The notes: generated by a model not told the origin, from the letters alone. 64,000 nt of DNA from Timaviella obliquedivisa GSE-PSE-MK23-08B (GCA_019358855.1 JAHHII010000008.1:165897-229896), one strand, 5' to 3'; shown: positions 27,035 through 36,963, counted from the first letter of the stretch. Translations and numbers: made by a program.

Positions 27035-27349
27035 ATGCCGCCTACCGCTCAAGAGGTCTACAACTCAGTCATTCAAACTTTATCGCCGACTGAACGCTTG
27101 CGCTTAGCAACGCTAATTCTCAATGAGCTAGTCCAACAAAACTCATCAGTCATCCATCAGAGCGATTATTGGACTGAGCAAGATCAAACAGATATTGTTG
27201 ATTTCTCGTTGCATCATGCCGCTTCCCTATTTTCAGGTGAGAGGATGTCTGAGAAGTATCAAGGATTCTTACACTCGCCCCCCAACCCCCCATTCTGGGG
27301 GACTTCCGCACCAGTCCTCCTTCAAAGTCCCCCAGAATGGGGGATTTAG
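27035..27349 (+). CDS. Antitoxin-like protein with 3' end replaced by a MITE
   Basis: ATG 27035 has GGGAGAG upstream. The native part (MPPTAQEVYNSVIQTLSPTE through DYWTEQDQTDIVDFSLHHAA and SLFSGE) resembles small cyanobacterial proteins found before MazF/PemK toxins. At 27241 a 150-bp MITE interrupts the frame, and the last ~36 residues, from RMSEKYQG to PPEWGI, come from the element. Removing the element and one TGA duplicate restores SGEEAV followed by TAG, directly overlapping a GTG that opens a MazF-like remnant. The present product of 104 residues therefore has a foreign tail; it may still fold. Confidence 0.7.
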   Translation: MPPTAQEVYNSVIQTLSPTERLRLATLILNELVQQNSSVIHQSDYWTEQDQTDIVDFSLHHAASLFSGERMSEKYQGFLHSPPNPPFWGTSAPVLLQSPPEWGI

Positions 27350-27390
27350 GGGGCGGATCGGATAACAATCTAGACTTCTCAGACATCCTC
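27241..27390. mobile_element. 150-bp MITE with 17-bp perfect terminal inverted repeats
   Basis: Ends GAGGATGTCTGAGAAGT (27241-27257) and its exact reverse complement (27374-27390), flanked by a direct TGA duplication (27238-27240 and 27391-27393). The interior is a further palindrome built from CCCCCATTCTGGGGG and its partner. No coding capacity for a transposase, so it depends on one elsewhere. Deleting it restores a reading frame, which proves insertion into a gene. Confidence 0.9.
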
Positions 27391-27405
27391 TGAAGAGGCT
27401 GTTTA

Positions 27406-27459
27406 GTGGTATTTAATCCGGGTGCTCTGGTGAGCGTTGATTTCCCTGGCATCACATGA
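27406..27459 (+). pseudogene. MazF/PemK-type toxin remnant
   Basis: GTG 27406 overlaps the restored stop of the upstream gene and opens VVFNPGALVSVDFPGIT, resembling the N-terminal beta-strand of MazF/PemK (pattern PGD.V.VDFPG). A TGA stops it after 17 codons and the downstream DNA has no recoverable continuation. Only the 5' end of the toxin gene survives. The assignment rests on a short match and the position after an antitoxin-like gene. Confidence 0.45.
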
Positions 27460-27555
27460 TAGTATCGATCGCCAAACAGGCAGTCATATTCGGTTAACGA
27501 CCCAAGGAAATAGAGAGCACCACTCATATCTCAATTTAGCAACGCCCGAATCGCG

Positions 27556-28929
27556 CTAACTCTGCTTCAGCGCTCCCTCTGCATCTAGCTGATCTAACAT
27601 TTCAATCATTTCCCGTTCAAAAGTTACCTGTGCCCGGTTCGTTCGTCCGCCCACAAAGAAGCCTTTGTCAGTTTGCAGCGCCCAAACCTGGGAGTGCGAC
27701 ACATAGCTCATCACCACACCCAGCATCACTAGCCCAAAACCCAGATAAACCGCCGGAATGCCAGGATCAGCCTTAATCTGTAGCCCAGTGCTACCAATTA
27801 CTTTCTCGATCGCCAGATTCACGCCATTGACTTCTGTAGATCTGCCTTCTCGCACCGTCGAAATCAGCTTGCCTTGCAGGTCATAAATTAACAACGTGCC
27901 CTGAAGATCTTTTGCCAATACATAAACGCCTTCTGTCAAATCTGGCTTGGTCGGAATCAACGTGCCCCAAATCTTCCCTTTGCCGCCCGTATCCAGTCGC
28001 TCCATAGGCAATTGCAGCGTGGGGCTATTGTTGAGGTGAACTTGCACTGCCGCTACGCCCCAATCTGCCTGATACATCGTGACTCCATTGTGGCGCAATG
28101 GCTTATTAACGTGAATCGTTTGGCGATCGACTTCTTCACCCGTCTGATTCAACACTGATAAATCGGAATAAAACTGATCGATCGCCCCCGCAGGCGTGTA
28201 GTCAATCCAAAACCGATTTACCTTCACCGACCAATCTTTCGGAATTTGCGCCGCCGCCCAAGGCCCCGCATCGAATACATTCGTGACCTTAAACGTTTCC
28301 CCGCTCGGAATCATCTCTTGCGCAAAGAATCCCGTCATTGCGCCGTAGATGGAACCCGCCAGCGTAATCAACATAGCGGCATGAACGAAGATAGGGCCCA
28401 CCCGTCCGGCAATGCCTTTCCGAGCGTATAGCTTGTCACCTTCTTGAAAGACTTTGTAGCGCTTTTGCTTCAAGAGAGTCATCAGAGTCTCTAAAGAGCC
28501 TGCCTCAAATTCAGCGCTCAGCGCCAACTTTTGAAACTGCCGCGACTGATCATAAAACTTCCAACTGCGGGCGGCTTTGAGCGCTGGAAACTGTCGGGTA
28601 AAGGTGCAGGCAGTTAGACTAGAGCCAAACAAAATCAGCAGCGCCAAAAACCACCAGGTGCGGTAAACATGATCTAGTCCTATGGTGAGTAGCACTTTCC
28701 AGGTTAGAAATCCAAATAGTGCGGGGCTTTCGGGATAGTTAGCTTGGTAAAAAGAGAGCGCTTGACCCTGTTCAATGACGGTGCCAGAAATGCTGAAGAA
28801 GGCGATCGCCAGTAAAAGCGCGATCGCCAGCTTGAGATTTGCCAACAGCGGCAACAACTCCCGCTTAAAATACTGTCCAGGCAACGTACCCCAGCCCATC
28901 AACTTAGTTGAAAAAGAAGTTTCTGTCAT
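27556..28929 (-). CDS. ccs1: Cytochrome c biogenesis protein Ccs1 (ResB family)
   Basis: 457 residues. Three N-terminal membrane helices ([59 protein letters not shown]), a large lumenal domain (about residues 210-390) and a last helix ([20 protein letters not shown]), the ResB layout. The histidine in FVHAAM is the one thought to guide heme. With CcsA it forms the system II heme-ligation machinery on the lumenal side of the thylakoid membrane, needed for cytochromes f and c6. It lies 3 bp after ccdA, so the two are co-transcribed. CcsA itself is not in the window. Confidence 0.92.
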   Translation of the reverse strand: MTETSFSTKLMGWGTLPGQYFKRELLPLLANLKLAIALLLAIAFFSISGTVIEQGQALSFYQANYPESPALFGFLTWKVLLTIGLDHVYRTWWFLALLILFGSSLTACTFTRQFPALKAARSWKFYDQSRQFQKLALSAEFEAGSLETLMTLLKQKRYKVFQEGDKLYARKGIAGRVGPIFVHAAMLITLAGSIYGAMTGFFAQEMIPSGETFKVTNVFDAGPWAAAQIPKDWSVKVNRFWIDYTPAGAIDQFYSDLSVLNQTGEEVDRQTIHVNKPLRHNGVTMYQADWGVAAVQVHLNNSPTLQLPMERLDTGGKGKIWGTLIPTKPDLTEGVYVLAKDLQGTLLIYDLQGKLISTVREGRSTEVNGVNLAIEKVIGSTGLQIKADPGIPAVYLGFGLVMLGVVMSYVSHSQVWALQTDKGFFVGGRTNRAQVTFEREMIEMLDQLDAEGALKQS

Positions 28930-28932
28930 AAC

Positions 28933-29673
28933 CTAAACCGACCCAGGAAAGATCCGAAACAGCAGCGAAAACACCCCAAACCCAACCAGCAAGCTACCGC
29001 TCACCGGATTAATCCATCCCGACCAGCGCCGCAACTCTAACAGCTTTTTCAATGAGGCTGTAAACGTCCCGGCAATAATCAGCGGTGCCACATGACCCGC
29101 AGTGTAAGCCAATAGCAACGCACTGCCCAATAGCGGATCGCCCGTCGTCGAAATCCAGCCCAGCAGCGAAGCCAACACCGGGGTACTGCAAGGCGAAGCC
29201 ACCAACCCAAACGTCAGCCCAATCAAGTACGATCGCACTCCCTTCGGCAAATCCTTAGAAATCCAATCCATGCCGACACCTGCGGGCAACCGCAACGGCA
29301 ATGCCTCCAGCAAGTTCAACCCCATCAAAATAGCAATCACGCTCACCACGATGGGCAGCCCCACTCCTACCTGTCCATACACTCTGCCAACTACTGCCGC
29401 CACAATGCCCAATCCTGCCAGCGTCGTCGCCAAACCCAGCGCAAACCAGGTGGACTGGACAGCAGCTTGTAAGCGGCTTTTAATCTCATGACCGCCGATG
29501 TAGCCAACGGTAATGGGCAGCATCGACAACATGCATGGGGTCAGGCTGGTTAGCAAACCAGCGGCAAAAATGACTCCAACGCTAAAGGGGGTGAGATGGG
29601 TTAATTGTGCAGATACGGAACGATTGGCAAATTGTTCTAGGGAGTATAGCCAGGTTTGCAAAGATTCGAGCAT
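28933..29673 (-). CDS. ccdA: Thiol-disulfide transporter CcdA
   Basis: 246 residues, six hydrophobic helices. Cysteine motifs TPCMLSMLPITVGYIGG (helix 1) and ASPCSTPVLASLLGW (helix 4) are the redox-active pair conserved in CcdA/DsbD. It passes reducing equivalents from stromal thioredoxin across the thylakoid or plasma membrane to keep apocytochrome c cysteines reduced before heme attachment. It is the first gene of the ccdA-ccs1 operon with a 3-bp gap. Confidence 0.92.
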   Translation of the reverse strand: MLESLQTWLYSLEQFANRSVSAQLTHLTPFSVGVIFAAGLLTSLTPCMLSMLPITVGYIGGHEIKSRLQAAVQSTWFALGLATTLAGLGIVAAVVGRVYGQVGVGLPIVVSVIAILMGLNLLEALPLRLPAGVGMDWISKDLPKGVRSYLIGLTFGLVASPCSTPVLASLLGWISTTGDPLLGSALLLAYTAGHVAPLIIAGTFTASLKKLLELRRWSGWINPVSGSLLVGFGVFSLLFRIFPGSV

Positions 29674-29959
29674 AGGGGAAGCGGCGATCGAAATCGGTCA
29701 ATGGTCAGTAGAGATCAACCAATAGATAGAAGTGCAATCTCTAGTGTTCTATCTCATTCTACCTAATTGGTTGGAGGCAAGGATTTCAATTTGCCAAGCT
29801 TCTCCTATTTTGAGGGCGATCGCTTCTTCCAAAAATTTTGTCTATCGCTTGTCTATTCATCAATGAAATGACCTGAGCCAAAACCGATGCGTTCAAATCT
29901 TCTAAACTAAGAAAGTTAGAAAAGAAAGTTAGAAAAAGCCAAGTTGCGGCAAACAACGC

Positions 29960-31750
29960 ATGAGAGTCAGCCAGCCAGTCATCGCTTCCGAGCAAAAAGT
30001 GAGTCAGCAACTTTCTACCTTTCGGCGCTTCTTGCAGTATCTCCGCCCCTACCGCCGTGAACTGCCGATCGCCATCCTCTTGGTTCTAATTGGTGCAGCA
30101 TCTCAGGCATTCGGACCTTTTTTCATCGGCTGGTCGATCGATCATTTAATTGCTCAAGGTAACCAGCAAGGATTATTGCTGCTACTAGGATTGTTAGCAG
30201 GCATTTATTTTATTGGCGTTTTTGCCATTCGCGGACAAATCTTGCGGATTGGCTCCATCATGCAGCGGTTACTGGCACAGTTGCGGCAAGATATTTTTAC
30301 CAAAATTCAAAGTCTACCCCTTAGCTTTTTCGATCGCAGTGAAGCAGGCGACCTCATGAGCCGCTTGCTTAATGATGTCAACACCGTTAACCAAGCCTTC
30401 GGGCAAACCGTCGCCCAAATGCTGGGCAACCTGTTCAGCTTGGTGGGCATTGTTATCGCCATGCTGTTTATCAACCTTCAGTTGGGCTTGTTGAGCAACT
30501 TAGCAGTGCCCTTGATGATTTTTACAACAGGGTTATTTGCTCGTTGGGCAAGAGCCAGATTTCGCGTTACTCGCCAAACCATTGGCGAACTTTCTGCCAA
30601 GCTCGAAGAAGACATTGGCAGCGTCCGAGAAGCCCAAGCATTCAACCGCGTATCGCTTAATATTGCCGAATTCGACACGCTCAACGCCGCCAACCGAGAT
30701 GCCAACGTTCAGGCAGTGGCAATTACCGCCGCCTTTTTGCCCTCCATCGACTTCCTCAACACCATGGCAACGGCTAGCGTGTTGGCATACGGCGGCTATC
30801 TTGCCGTGACTGGAGCCGCCACCGTGGGCGTTGTAACTTCGTTCCTACTCTACGTTCAGCAGTTTTTTCGCCCCATTCAAATCCTCAGCCAGTTCTACAC
30901 CCAAGCTCAATCGGCGTTTGCTGGGCTAGAGCGAATTTTTCAGCTGTTAGACGAACCCGCACAGCTTAAAGACGCTCCTAACGCTGCCATCATGCCGCCG
31001 TTGCGAGGTGAAGTCACGTTTGAAGAGGTAAAGTTTGGCTACACCGCTAATCAGCTTGTTCTTAAGGGCATTAATCTTTGCGCTTATCCGGGTGAAATGA
31101 TTGCGCTAGTGGGACAAACGGGCGCTGGAAAGAGCACGATTATTAATCTGATTTTGCGCTTTTACGATGTGTCTAGCGGTGCTGTGAAGATCGATGGCAT
31201 TGATGTGCGCAGCGTCACGCAGGCAAGCTTGCGCCGTCAGATTGGCATTGTGCTGCAAGATAATATTTTGTTTAGCGGCACGGTTGCCGAAAATATTGCC
31301 TTCGGCGATCCACAGGCTTCGCAAGCAGATATCGAAGCGGCAGCACAGGCTGCAAACGTCCATGAATTTATTATTTCATTGCCCCAAGGCTATGCGACGC
31401 AATTGGGCGAGCGAGGTGCGCCCCTCAGTCAAGGGCAGCGACAGTTGATTAGCATTGCGCGAGCGGTGTTGATTGACCCACGCATTTTGATTTTGGACGA
31501 GGCGACTAGCAGCATTGACACCCGCACTGAAGCACTGGTACAAGCCGCGATCGCCCGTCTGCTCAAAAACCGGACAAGCTTCGTGATCGCTCACCGTCTC
31601 AGCACCGTGACACAAGCCGATCGAGTGCTAGTCATTCAGCAAGGTGAAATTGCAGAACAAGGAACTCATGATGAACTGATTGCGAAACAAGGCGTATATG
31701 CTAATTTTTATGCGCTACAGTTAGGCGCACCTGTTCCAGCGCTGGGTTAG
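29960..31750 (+). CDS. ABC exporter, fused permease and ATPase (MsbA/multidrug type)
   Basis: 596 residues. The N-terminal six-helix exporter domain (residues about 35-320) is followed by a nucleotide-binding domain: Walker A GQTGAGKST (about 384), Q-loop QDNILFSG, signature LSQGQRQ, Walker B ILILDEATSSID, and H-loop AHRLST. It functions as a half-transporter homodimer or heterodimer in the cytoplasmic membrane, exporting a lipid, drug or peptide that cannot be predicted. ATG 29960 is taken; RBS is weak. Single gene, no partner nearby. Confidence 0.88.
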   Translation: MRVSQPVIASEQKVSQQLSTFRRFLQYLRPYRRELPIAILLVLIGAASQAFGPFFIGWSIDHLIAQGNQQGLLLLLGLLAGIYFIGVFAIRGQILRIGSIMQRLLAQLRQDIFTKIQSLPLSFFDRSEAGDLMSRLLNDVNTVNQAFGQTVAQMLGNLFSLVGIVIAMLFINLQLGLLSNLAVPLMIFTTGLFARWARARFRVTRQTIGELSAKLEEDIGSVREAQAFNRVSLNIAEFDTLNAANRDANVQAVAITAAFLPSIDFLNTMATASVLAYGGYLAVTGAATVGVVTSFLLYVQQFFRPIQILSQFYTQAQSAFAGLERIFQLLDEPAQLKDAPNAAIMPPLRGEVTFEEVKFGYTANQLVLKGINLCAYPGEMIALVGQTGAGKSTIINLILRFYDVSSGAVKIDGIDVRSVTQASLRRQIGIVLQDNILFSGTVAENIAFGDPQASQADIEAAAQAANVHEFIISLPQGYATQLGERGAPLSQGQRQLISIARAVLIDPRILILDEATSSIDTRTEALVQAAIARLLKNRTSFVIAHRLSTVTQADRVLVIQQGEIAEQGTHDELIAKQGVYANFYALQLGAPVPALG

Positions 31751-31792
31751 TTGATTGAACTTATTTATTATTTATAGAGGATTCTGTGATTT

Positions 31793-32245
31793 ATGAAAGC
31801 ATCGACCCTAGGGCTTTTTCGTATTTCTGGTTTGGGTGTTTCTAGTTTGATTGTTTCTGGATTGGTAATGACTGCTGAGGGAGCTATCGCTCAAAACATC
31901 TGTGCTTCTGCCACGACCCAACGAGCAATTAACCAATGCGCCACGCAAGCTCGACAGCAAGCTGACCAAAACCTGACAGACTTTATTGCAGATTATCAAA
32001 CTCGCCTATCTGCTGAGCAAGTAGTTTTGCTGCAACATACCCAGGAAAGTTGGAAATTATTCCGTCGCTTTTCCTGCGAGTTTGAATCTAGCGGAGTTGC
32101 AGGAGGCAGTGCTTATCCAGCGATTTTTTCAAATTGTATAGCGGCAAAAGCAACGGCACGGCTAAATGAATTACAGCAACTCGCTCAGTGTGAAGAAGGT
32201 GATTTAAGTTGTCCTGCTCGTGAAATACCGCGTTCTCAAGAGTAA
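31793..32245 (+). CDS. LprI/DUF1311-family exported protein
   Basis: 150 residues. Signal peptide (LGVSSLIVSGLVMTAEGAIA, cleavage before QNICAS), then a DUF1311 domain with conserved cysteines and pattern: CATQARQQADQNLTDFIADY, LQHTQESWKLFRRFSCEFES and GGSAYPAIFSNCIAAKATAR. Related LprI of Mycobacterium inhibits lysozyme; in cyanobacteria the role is unknown. Six cysteines probably form disulfides in the periplasm. Preceded by the ABC exporter (42 bp) and followed by a bidirectional terminator. Confidence 0.8.
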   Translation: MKASTLGLFRISGLGVSSLIVSGLVMTAEGAIAQNICASATTQRAINQCATQARQQADQNLTDFIADYQTRLSAEQVVLLQHTQESWKLFRRFSCEFESSGVAGGSAYPAIFSNCIAAKATARLNELQQLAQCEEGDLSCPAREIPRSQE

Positions 32246-32267
32246 GAATTTAAGACCTCTCCCCAAA

Positions 32268-32289
32268 CCCCTCTCCTGAAGGAAAGGGG
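32268..32289. terminator. Candidate bidirectional terminator between convergent genes
   Basis: CCCCTCTCC pairs with GGAAAGGGG (one mismatch on the plus strand, one wobble on the minus) with a 4-nt loop. It belongs to a CCCCAAACCCCTCTCC-type motif commonly dispersed in cyanobacterial intergenic DNA. It lies between convergent genes; neither side has a full U-tract. Confidence 0.5.
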
Positions 32290-32363
32290 CTTTGAATAAG
32301 TTGATAATTTTAGGGGTATCAGCGTTCGATCGCCCTAGTTCGTCCAGCGCTTTACGCAGGAGT

Positions 32364-33689
32364 TTAAAGCAGCACCGTAGCCCGTTCTGCCAACGTCGAT
32401 CGCTCTCCCTTTGTCAAGGTAATGTGACCTGCCAAAGCTTCTCCTTTAAACTTCTCAACCACATACGTTAATCCGTTACTGGCTGCGTCCACATAAGGGT
32501 TATCGATCTGATCAGGGTCACCTGTTAGGATGACTTTAGTGCCTTCTCCAGCTCTGGTTAAAATTGTTTTTACCTCGTGCGGCGTTAGGTTCTGCGCCTC
32601 ATCCACAATTAAAAACTGTTTAGGAATCGTGCGTCCTCGAATGTAAGTCAGCGCTTCTATTTGCAAGATGCCTCGCTCGATTAATTCCTCGTGACCGCGC
32701 CGCCAATGTGCGGGTTTACTATTGGGATCTTGAGTACCAAAGATTAAATCAAAGTTGTCGTATAAAGGCTGCATCCAAGGCGTTAATTTGTCGCTGATGT
32801 CTCCGGGTAAATAGCCGATGTCTTTGCCCATGGGGACAACGGGGCGGGAAATCAGGAGGCGTGTGTAGAGATTTTCGTCGGCTACTTTTTGCAGACCCGC
32901 AGCGATCGCCAACAGGGTTTTTCCGGTTCCTGCTTTCCCCACTAGCGTTACTAACTGTACCGAATCTCGCAGCAATAGCTCCAACGCAAAATTCTGCTCC
33001 CGGTTACGAGCTTGAATCCGAGAAACCCCAGTCCGAGGCAATTTATTAAGCGGCACAATTTTGCCATGACCACCATCGACAATGGCAAGAGCCGTATGAG
33101 AAGGATTCGCTATATCGATCAGCGTGAGTGCCTGGTTCGGTAAAAACTCTTCGTTTAAGGTGATACCACCGTAGTGAAACAGGCGATCGATCTCCTCAGT
33201 CGTTACCATTACCTCAGCCATTCCGGAGTACAGATCATCAACGTCAATTTTGCCTGCTTCGTAGTCTTCTGCATCTAGTCCTAGGGTATCGGCTTTAATA
33301 CGAACGTTCGTGTCTTTACTAACCAATACGACGGCACAGTCATGCTGTTTTTTGAGTTGCAAGGCAACTGCCAAAATCATATTGTCGCCGCTATCGCGTT
33401 CAAGTTCAGCAGGCAGTTGTTGCAGCGTTTCGCGATCGCACAACGCCACCCGCAATAATCCGCCGCCGTTCACTGCAACCCCTTCAACCAAATGTCCTTG
33501 TTTCCGAAGAGCATCCAAGGTGCGAGAGGCTTGACGCGCATTGCGACCTGTAATTTCGGGTTGTTTCTTAAAGCGATCGAGTTCTTCAATAATCGTCATG
33601 GGCAAAATGACGGTATTATCCTCGAAGCGCAACATCGCCGATGCATCATGGAGCAAAACATTAGTATCAAGAACGAACACTTTCTTCAT
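32364..33689 (-). CDS. phoH: PIN-PhoH fusion protein (PhoH2-like ATPase)
   Basis: 441 residues from ATG 33689 (a TTG precedes it). The N-terminal PIN domain has MKKVFVLDTNVLLHD (first acidic residue D8) and later SGDNMILAVAL and VLVSKDTNVRIKAD, completing the nuclease acidic cluster. The C-terminal PhoH ATPase starts near residue 235: Walker A VGKAGTGKTLLA, Walker B FLIVDEAQNLTPHE, then GEGTKVILTGDPDQIDNP. PhoH2 proteins of this architecture are RNA-unwinding and cleaving enzymes. The PIN acidic residues are intact, so nuclease activity is plausible. Monocistronic. Confidence 0.9.
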   Translation of the reverse strand: MKKVFVLDTNVLLHDASAMLRFEDNTVILPMTIIEELDRFKKQPEITGRNARQASRTLDALRKQGHLVEGVAVNGGGLLRVALCDRETLQQLPAELERDSGDNMILAVALQLKKQHDCAVVLVSKDTNVRIKADTLGLDAEDYEAGKIDVDDLYSGMAEVMVTTEEIDRLFHYGGITLNEEFLPNQALTLIDIANPSHTALAIVDGGHGKIVPLNKLPRTGVSRIQARNREQNFALELLLRDSVQLVTLVGKAGTGKTLLAIAAGLQKVADENLYTRLLISRPVVPMGKDIGYLPGDISDKLTPWMQPLYDNFDLIFGTQDPNSKPAHWRRGHEELIERGILQIEALTYIRGRTIPKQFLIVDEAQNLTPHEVKTILTRAGEGTKVILTGDPDQIDNPYVDAASNGLTYVVEKFKGEALAGHITLTKGERSTLAERATVLL

Positions 33690-33777
33690 CAAGAACTCTC
33701 AGAACTAGAATATAATTGATCATGCCCAATTGGCTGCGGCACAAGTATTACAGAACCGGGTACGGAGTTAGGAAACC

Positions 33778-34149
33778 CTAAGGTAAGAAGCGATCGAGAG
33801 CCGCCTTCAGTTCCTCAATTTCCATCTCAATATTGCCTTCCTTGGCAGCGCGGGCAATACATTCTGTTAAATGCTCATCTAAAATAATGCGCGACACGCG
33901 ATCTAAGGCACCCCGCACAGCAGCAACTTGGATCAGCACTTCCGGGCAAGGACGATTATCCTGCACCATAGTTTTAATTCCGCGAATATGCCCCTCTAGC
34001 CGCGACAGCCGATTCAAAATTTGCTTACGCGATGCCTCACTGTGCACGTGAGGATGCGGCTCAGACGCTTCGTGATCAGAGTCGTGATGATGGTTAGGGT
34101 CGTGGACGTGAGACGATTCGAGGGAGCGCGGTAACTCTGAAGCTGTCAT
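33778..34149 (-). CDS. inrS: CsoR/RcnR-family metal-sensing repressor, InrS-like
   Basis: 123 residues from ATG 34149. The histidine-rich N-terminus (HDPNHHHDSDHEASEPHPHV) precedes the CsoR core. Metal ligands in the W-X-Y-Z fingerprint: H36 region (HVHSEASRKQ), C68 (NRPCPEVL), H93 and C97 (DEHLTEC), matching the nickel sensor InrS of Synechocystis. InrS is an all-helical tetramer that represses the nickel exporter gene nrsD. No exporter is adjacent, so the target is elsewhere. The symbol is by motif match; cobalt or copper sensing is less likely. Confidence 0.8.
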   Translation of the reverse strand: MTASELPRSLESSHVHDPNHHHDSDHEASEPHPHVHSEASRKQILNRLSRLEGHIRGIKTMVQDNRPCPEVLIQVAAVRGALDRVSRIILDEHLTECIARAAKEGNIEMEIEELKAALDRFLP

Positions 34150-34227
34150 CTTAAAGCAAGTCCTACTGAAGTATCTCAATTCTAGCCGAGTCAAGAGGGC
34201 TGACGATTTTGAGTTTTAGATTCTGAC

Positions 34228-35451
34228 TTATTGACGAAAGATGGGTGCCTCGGCAGGAGCTATTTGGGAAGACGAAAGCGGCTTACTAATTTCGGGTGAT
34301 GTTTCCAGAGGATCTTCTAGGGGAACTTCAGGGATGACGGGTTGGGGCAGGGGGATAACAGGCTGAGTTGTTTCTGGGGCAGCAGGATCGGCGATAAAGG
34401 CAGGCGGCGGTAGAACCGGATCTGGGATTGTAGGAGGATAATCAGCGATTCCAGGAGGGGCGGGTTGATAGTCAGGGGGCGCAATTTGAGCGGGCGGAGT
34501 GTAGCCTGTAGACGGCTGCCTGAAGGGAATGCCAGATTCTCTGAGTGAGGGGCTAGCCTGATACGGTTGCTCGAAGGCAGAGCTAGGCGAGTAAAGGTTA
34601 GGGGTTTCGGTGATGGGCCATTCTTGCTGAGGTGGAAAGGACTGCTCTCGCCCAAACCAACCCGAACCCAAACTACTGCTACTATCTTCTTGAGAAGTCG
34701 GTTGAAACCGGAGCGCTAAGCCCAGCCCAACGCCGCCAAATCCTGTAATCAAAGCCGTCATCATCAGCGATAAGGGCATCCACTTTCTAGGCTTTGAGCT
34801 TTGCTCTGAAACTAATACGTTGACTTCTTTCCTAGAACCATTTGTGGCGTAATCGGGCAGTGGAAAAGACTGGAGAGCGGGAGATGTGATCACGGCTTCT
34901 GCTGGAACTGGAGCAATCTCTTTTGCCTGGGCGATCGCTATTGCTTCTGTCTCTTTAGGCGCAGGGGCGGGAGCGATCGGCGTGACAACAACAGTTGCTT
35001 TAGGTGGCGCTTCGGGTGGCGCTTCGAGTGGCGCTTCAGGAAATGCTGTCGCTAGAGCCGCTTTTAGCGCAGAAGCCTCAGTTGTGGGCTGGGCAGTTTC
35101 TATCGCTGGAGCTTCCACCGGAATTTCTAACCAACTGCTTAGAGGGGGAATAGAGTGCCCGGCAGCCGCCTCTAAGACTACAAACGGCATCCCGTTTTCT
35201 TCAAAACAGTCAATGATTTGCACTGCCTCGGAAGGCTGCTTCGAGAATATAAGCACTTCTTGCAAAAACTGCTGCCGCAACTGCTCAAAATCACTGCGGT
35301 GTCGGAGGGCTTCGTTGAAAGATTGCAGGATAATTGGATGGTTTAGGAACGGATGCGCCGCCTGATAGGTCACTCCAAAGTCGGTTTGGTGCAAAATTGC
35401 CTTAATGACAAATTTGTCGTTTTGCAGTGTTGTCCCAACCGTCACACTCAT
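34228..35451 (-). CDS. Kinase N-lobe-only membrane protein (hypothetical)
   Basis: 407 residues. The first ~125 residues resemble the N-lobe of Hanks-type kinases: LQNDKFVIKAILHQTDFGVT (glycine-loop position, degenerate), FNEALRHRSDFEQLRQQFLQ and the hinge-like MPFVVLEAAAGHSIPPLSSW. The catalytic HRD, DFG and C-lobe are missing. An Ala/Pro/Glu-rich linker follows, a single membrane helix (about residues 230-250) and a long proline-rich tail of about 160 residues. It cannot be an active kinase. It may be a scaffold or a truncated kinase; the proline-rich part probably lies in the periplasm or lumen. Confidence 0.65.
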   Translation of the reverse strand: MSVTVGTTLQNDKFVIKAILHQTDFGVTYQAAHPFLNHPIILQSFNEALRHRSDFEQLRQQFLQEVLIFSKQPSEAVQIIDCFEENGMPFVVLEAAAGHSIPPLSSWLEIPVEAPAIETAQPTTEASALKAALATAFPEAPLEAPPEAPPKATVVVTPIAPAPAPKETEAIAIAQAKEIAPVPAEAVITSPALQSFPLPDYATNGSRKEVNVLVSEQSSKPRKWMPLSLMMTALITGFGGVGLGLALRFQPTSQEDSSSSLGSGWFGREQSFPPQQEWPITETPNLYSPSSAFEQPYQASPSLRESGIPFRQPSTGYTPPAQIAPPDYQPAPPGIADYPPTIPDPVLPPPAFIADPAAPETTQPVIPLPQPVIPEVPLEDPLETSPEISKPLSSSQIAPAEAPIFRQ

Positions 35452-35572
35452 AAGCCTGCCTACATCCTGTTTAAATTAAAGTTTAGGTCTAGCGTCCATC
35501 TCATTGAGATATTCCTTGAGATATTCCTGCTGATGGGAGCCGTAATTTTTTTGGCGACAGCATTTGCCCTAA

Positions 35573-36955
35573 CTACAGCGGTCTGACCATCTTTTCCGGA
35601 CGCACGAATTGATCAAACTGCTCGGCGGTCAAAAAACCCAGTTCTACACAGGCTTCTCGGAGACTTTTGCCCTCGGCATAGGCTTTTTTGGCAACTTTTG
35701 CTGCTGAGTCGTAACCAATGTGGGGATTGAGAGCAGTTACCAGCATGAGGGAGTGATTGAGAAAATGCTCGATTCGATCGCGGTTGGGTTGAATGCCAAC
35801 TACAAGATAATCGGTAAACGAGGCGCAGGCATCTGCCAACAGCCGAATAGAGTTAAGCAGGTTGAAGATCATCAGCGGCTTGAAGACATTTAGCTCGAAG
35901 TTGCCCTGGGTGGCGGCAATAGCGATCGCCGTATCATTGCCTAGCACTTGCACACAGACCATCGTCATGGCTTCGCACTGAGTCGGATTCACTTTTCCTG
36001 GCATGATGGAAGATCCGGGTTCGTTTTCCGGCAAAATCAGTTCGCTCAAGCCACAGCGAGGCCCCGAACCCAGCCAGCGAATATCATTGGCAATTTTCAT
36101 CAGCGAACAGGCGAGGGTTTTAAGTGCGCCGCTGGTCATGGCGATCGCATCATGGGCTGCCAGCGCTGCAAACTTGTTGGGAGCCGTGACGAATGGCAAT
36201 TCGGTCATTTGGGCAATCTCCGCCGCTACTTCTACCGCAAACGCCGGATGGGTATTGAGTCCAGTTCCAACCGCCGTTCCTCCGATCGCTAGTTCATACA
36301 AATCGGGTAGCGTCGTCCGAATTCGGTTTAAATCCTTATCCAACTGCGACACATAGCCCGAAAACTCTTGCCCCAAGGTCAGCGGTACAGCATCCATTAA
36401 ATGCGTCCGTCCAATTTTGATAATGTCGTCAAACGCCGTTGCCTTCTCCGCCAAGCTATCCCGGAGCCTTGCTGTCATGGGCAATAGCCGCCGATGAATT
36501 TCCTCGACTGCGGCAATATGCATCGCGGTTGGGAACGTGTCGTTAGAAGACTGCGATAGGTTAACGTGGTCGTTAGGATGAACCGGAGTTTTACTGCCCA
36601 ATACGCCGCCAGCAAGGGCGATCGCCCGATTAGAAATCACCTCATTGGCATTCATATTCGTCTGCGTGCCGCTCCCCGTCTGCCAAACTCGCAGCGGAAA
36701 ATGATCATCCAGCGTGCCTACAATCACCTCATCTGCCGCTTGAGCAATCAACTGAGCTTGCTCCTCTGGCAACTTGCCCAGCTTATGATTTACCAACGCC
36801 GCCGCCTTTTTCAAAATACCGATCGCCCGGATCATTTCCCTGGGCATGACATCATTGCCAATGGCGAAATAATGCAACGATCGCTGAGTTTGCGCCCCCC
36901 AATAGCGATCGTCAGCAACCTCGATCGCCCCCATGCTGTCGGTTTCAATCCGCAT
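35573..36955 (-). CDS. fumC: Fumarate hydratase class II
   Basis: 460 residues from ATG 36955; the frame is open to 37003, but this start matches known FumC proteins ([20 protein letters not shown]). Signatures: [32 protein letters not shown] [11 protein letters not shown], and [17 protein letters not shown] (the fumarase/aspartase family signature with catalytic Ser on the SS loop). It reversibly hydrates fumarate to L-malate; iron-independent. It is 8 bp downstream of the methyltransferase gene stop, so the three genes 38442-35573 may share a transcript. Confidence 0.93.
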   Translation of the reverse strand: MRIETDSMGAIEVADDRYWGAQTQRSLHYFAIGNDVMPREMIRAIGILKKAAALVNHKLGKLPEEQAQLIAQAADEVIVGTLDDHFPLRVWQTGSGTQTNMNANEVISNRAIALAGGVLGSKTPVHPNDHVNLSQSSNDTFPTAMHIAAVEEIHRRLLPMTARLRDSLAEKATAFDDIIKIGRTHLMDAVPLTLGQEFSGYVSQLDKDLNRIRTTLPDLYELAIGGTAVGTGLNTHPAFAVEVAAEIAQMTELPFVTAPNKFAALAAHDAIAMTSGALKTLACSLMKIANDIRWLGSGPRCGLSELILPENEPGSSIMPGKVNPTQCEAMTMVCVQVLGNDTAIAIAATQGNFELNVFKPLMIFNLLNSIRLLADACASFTDYLVVGIQPNRDRIEHFLNHSLMLVTALNPHIGYDSAAKVAKKAYAEGKSLREACVELGFLTAEQFDQFVRPEKMVRPL

Positions 36956-36963
36956 ATTGCCCT

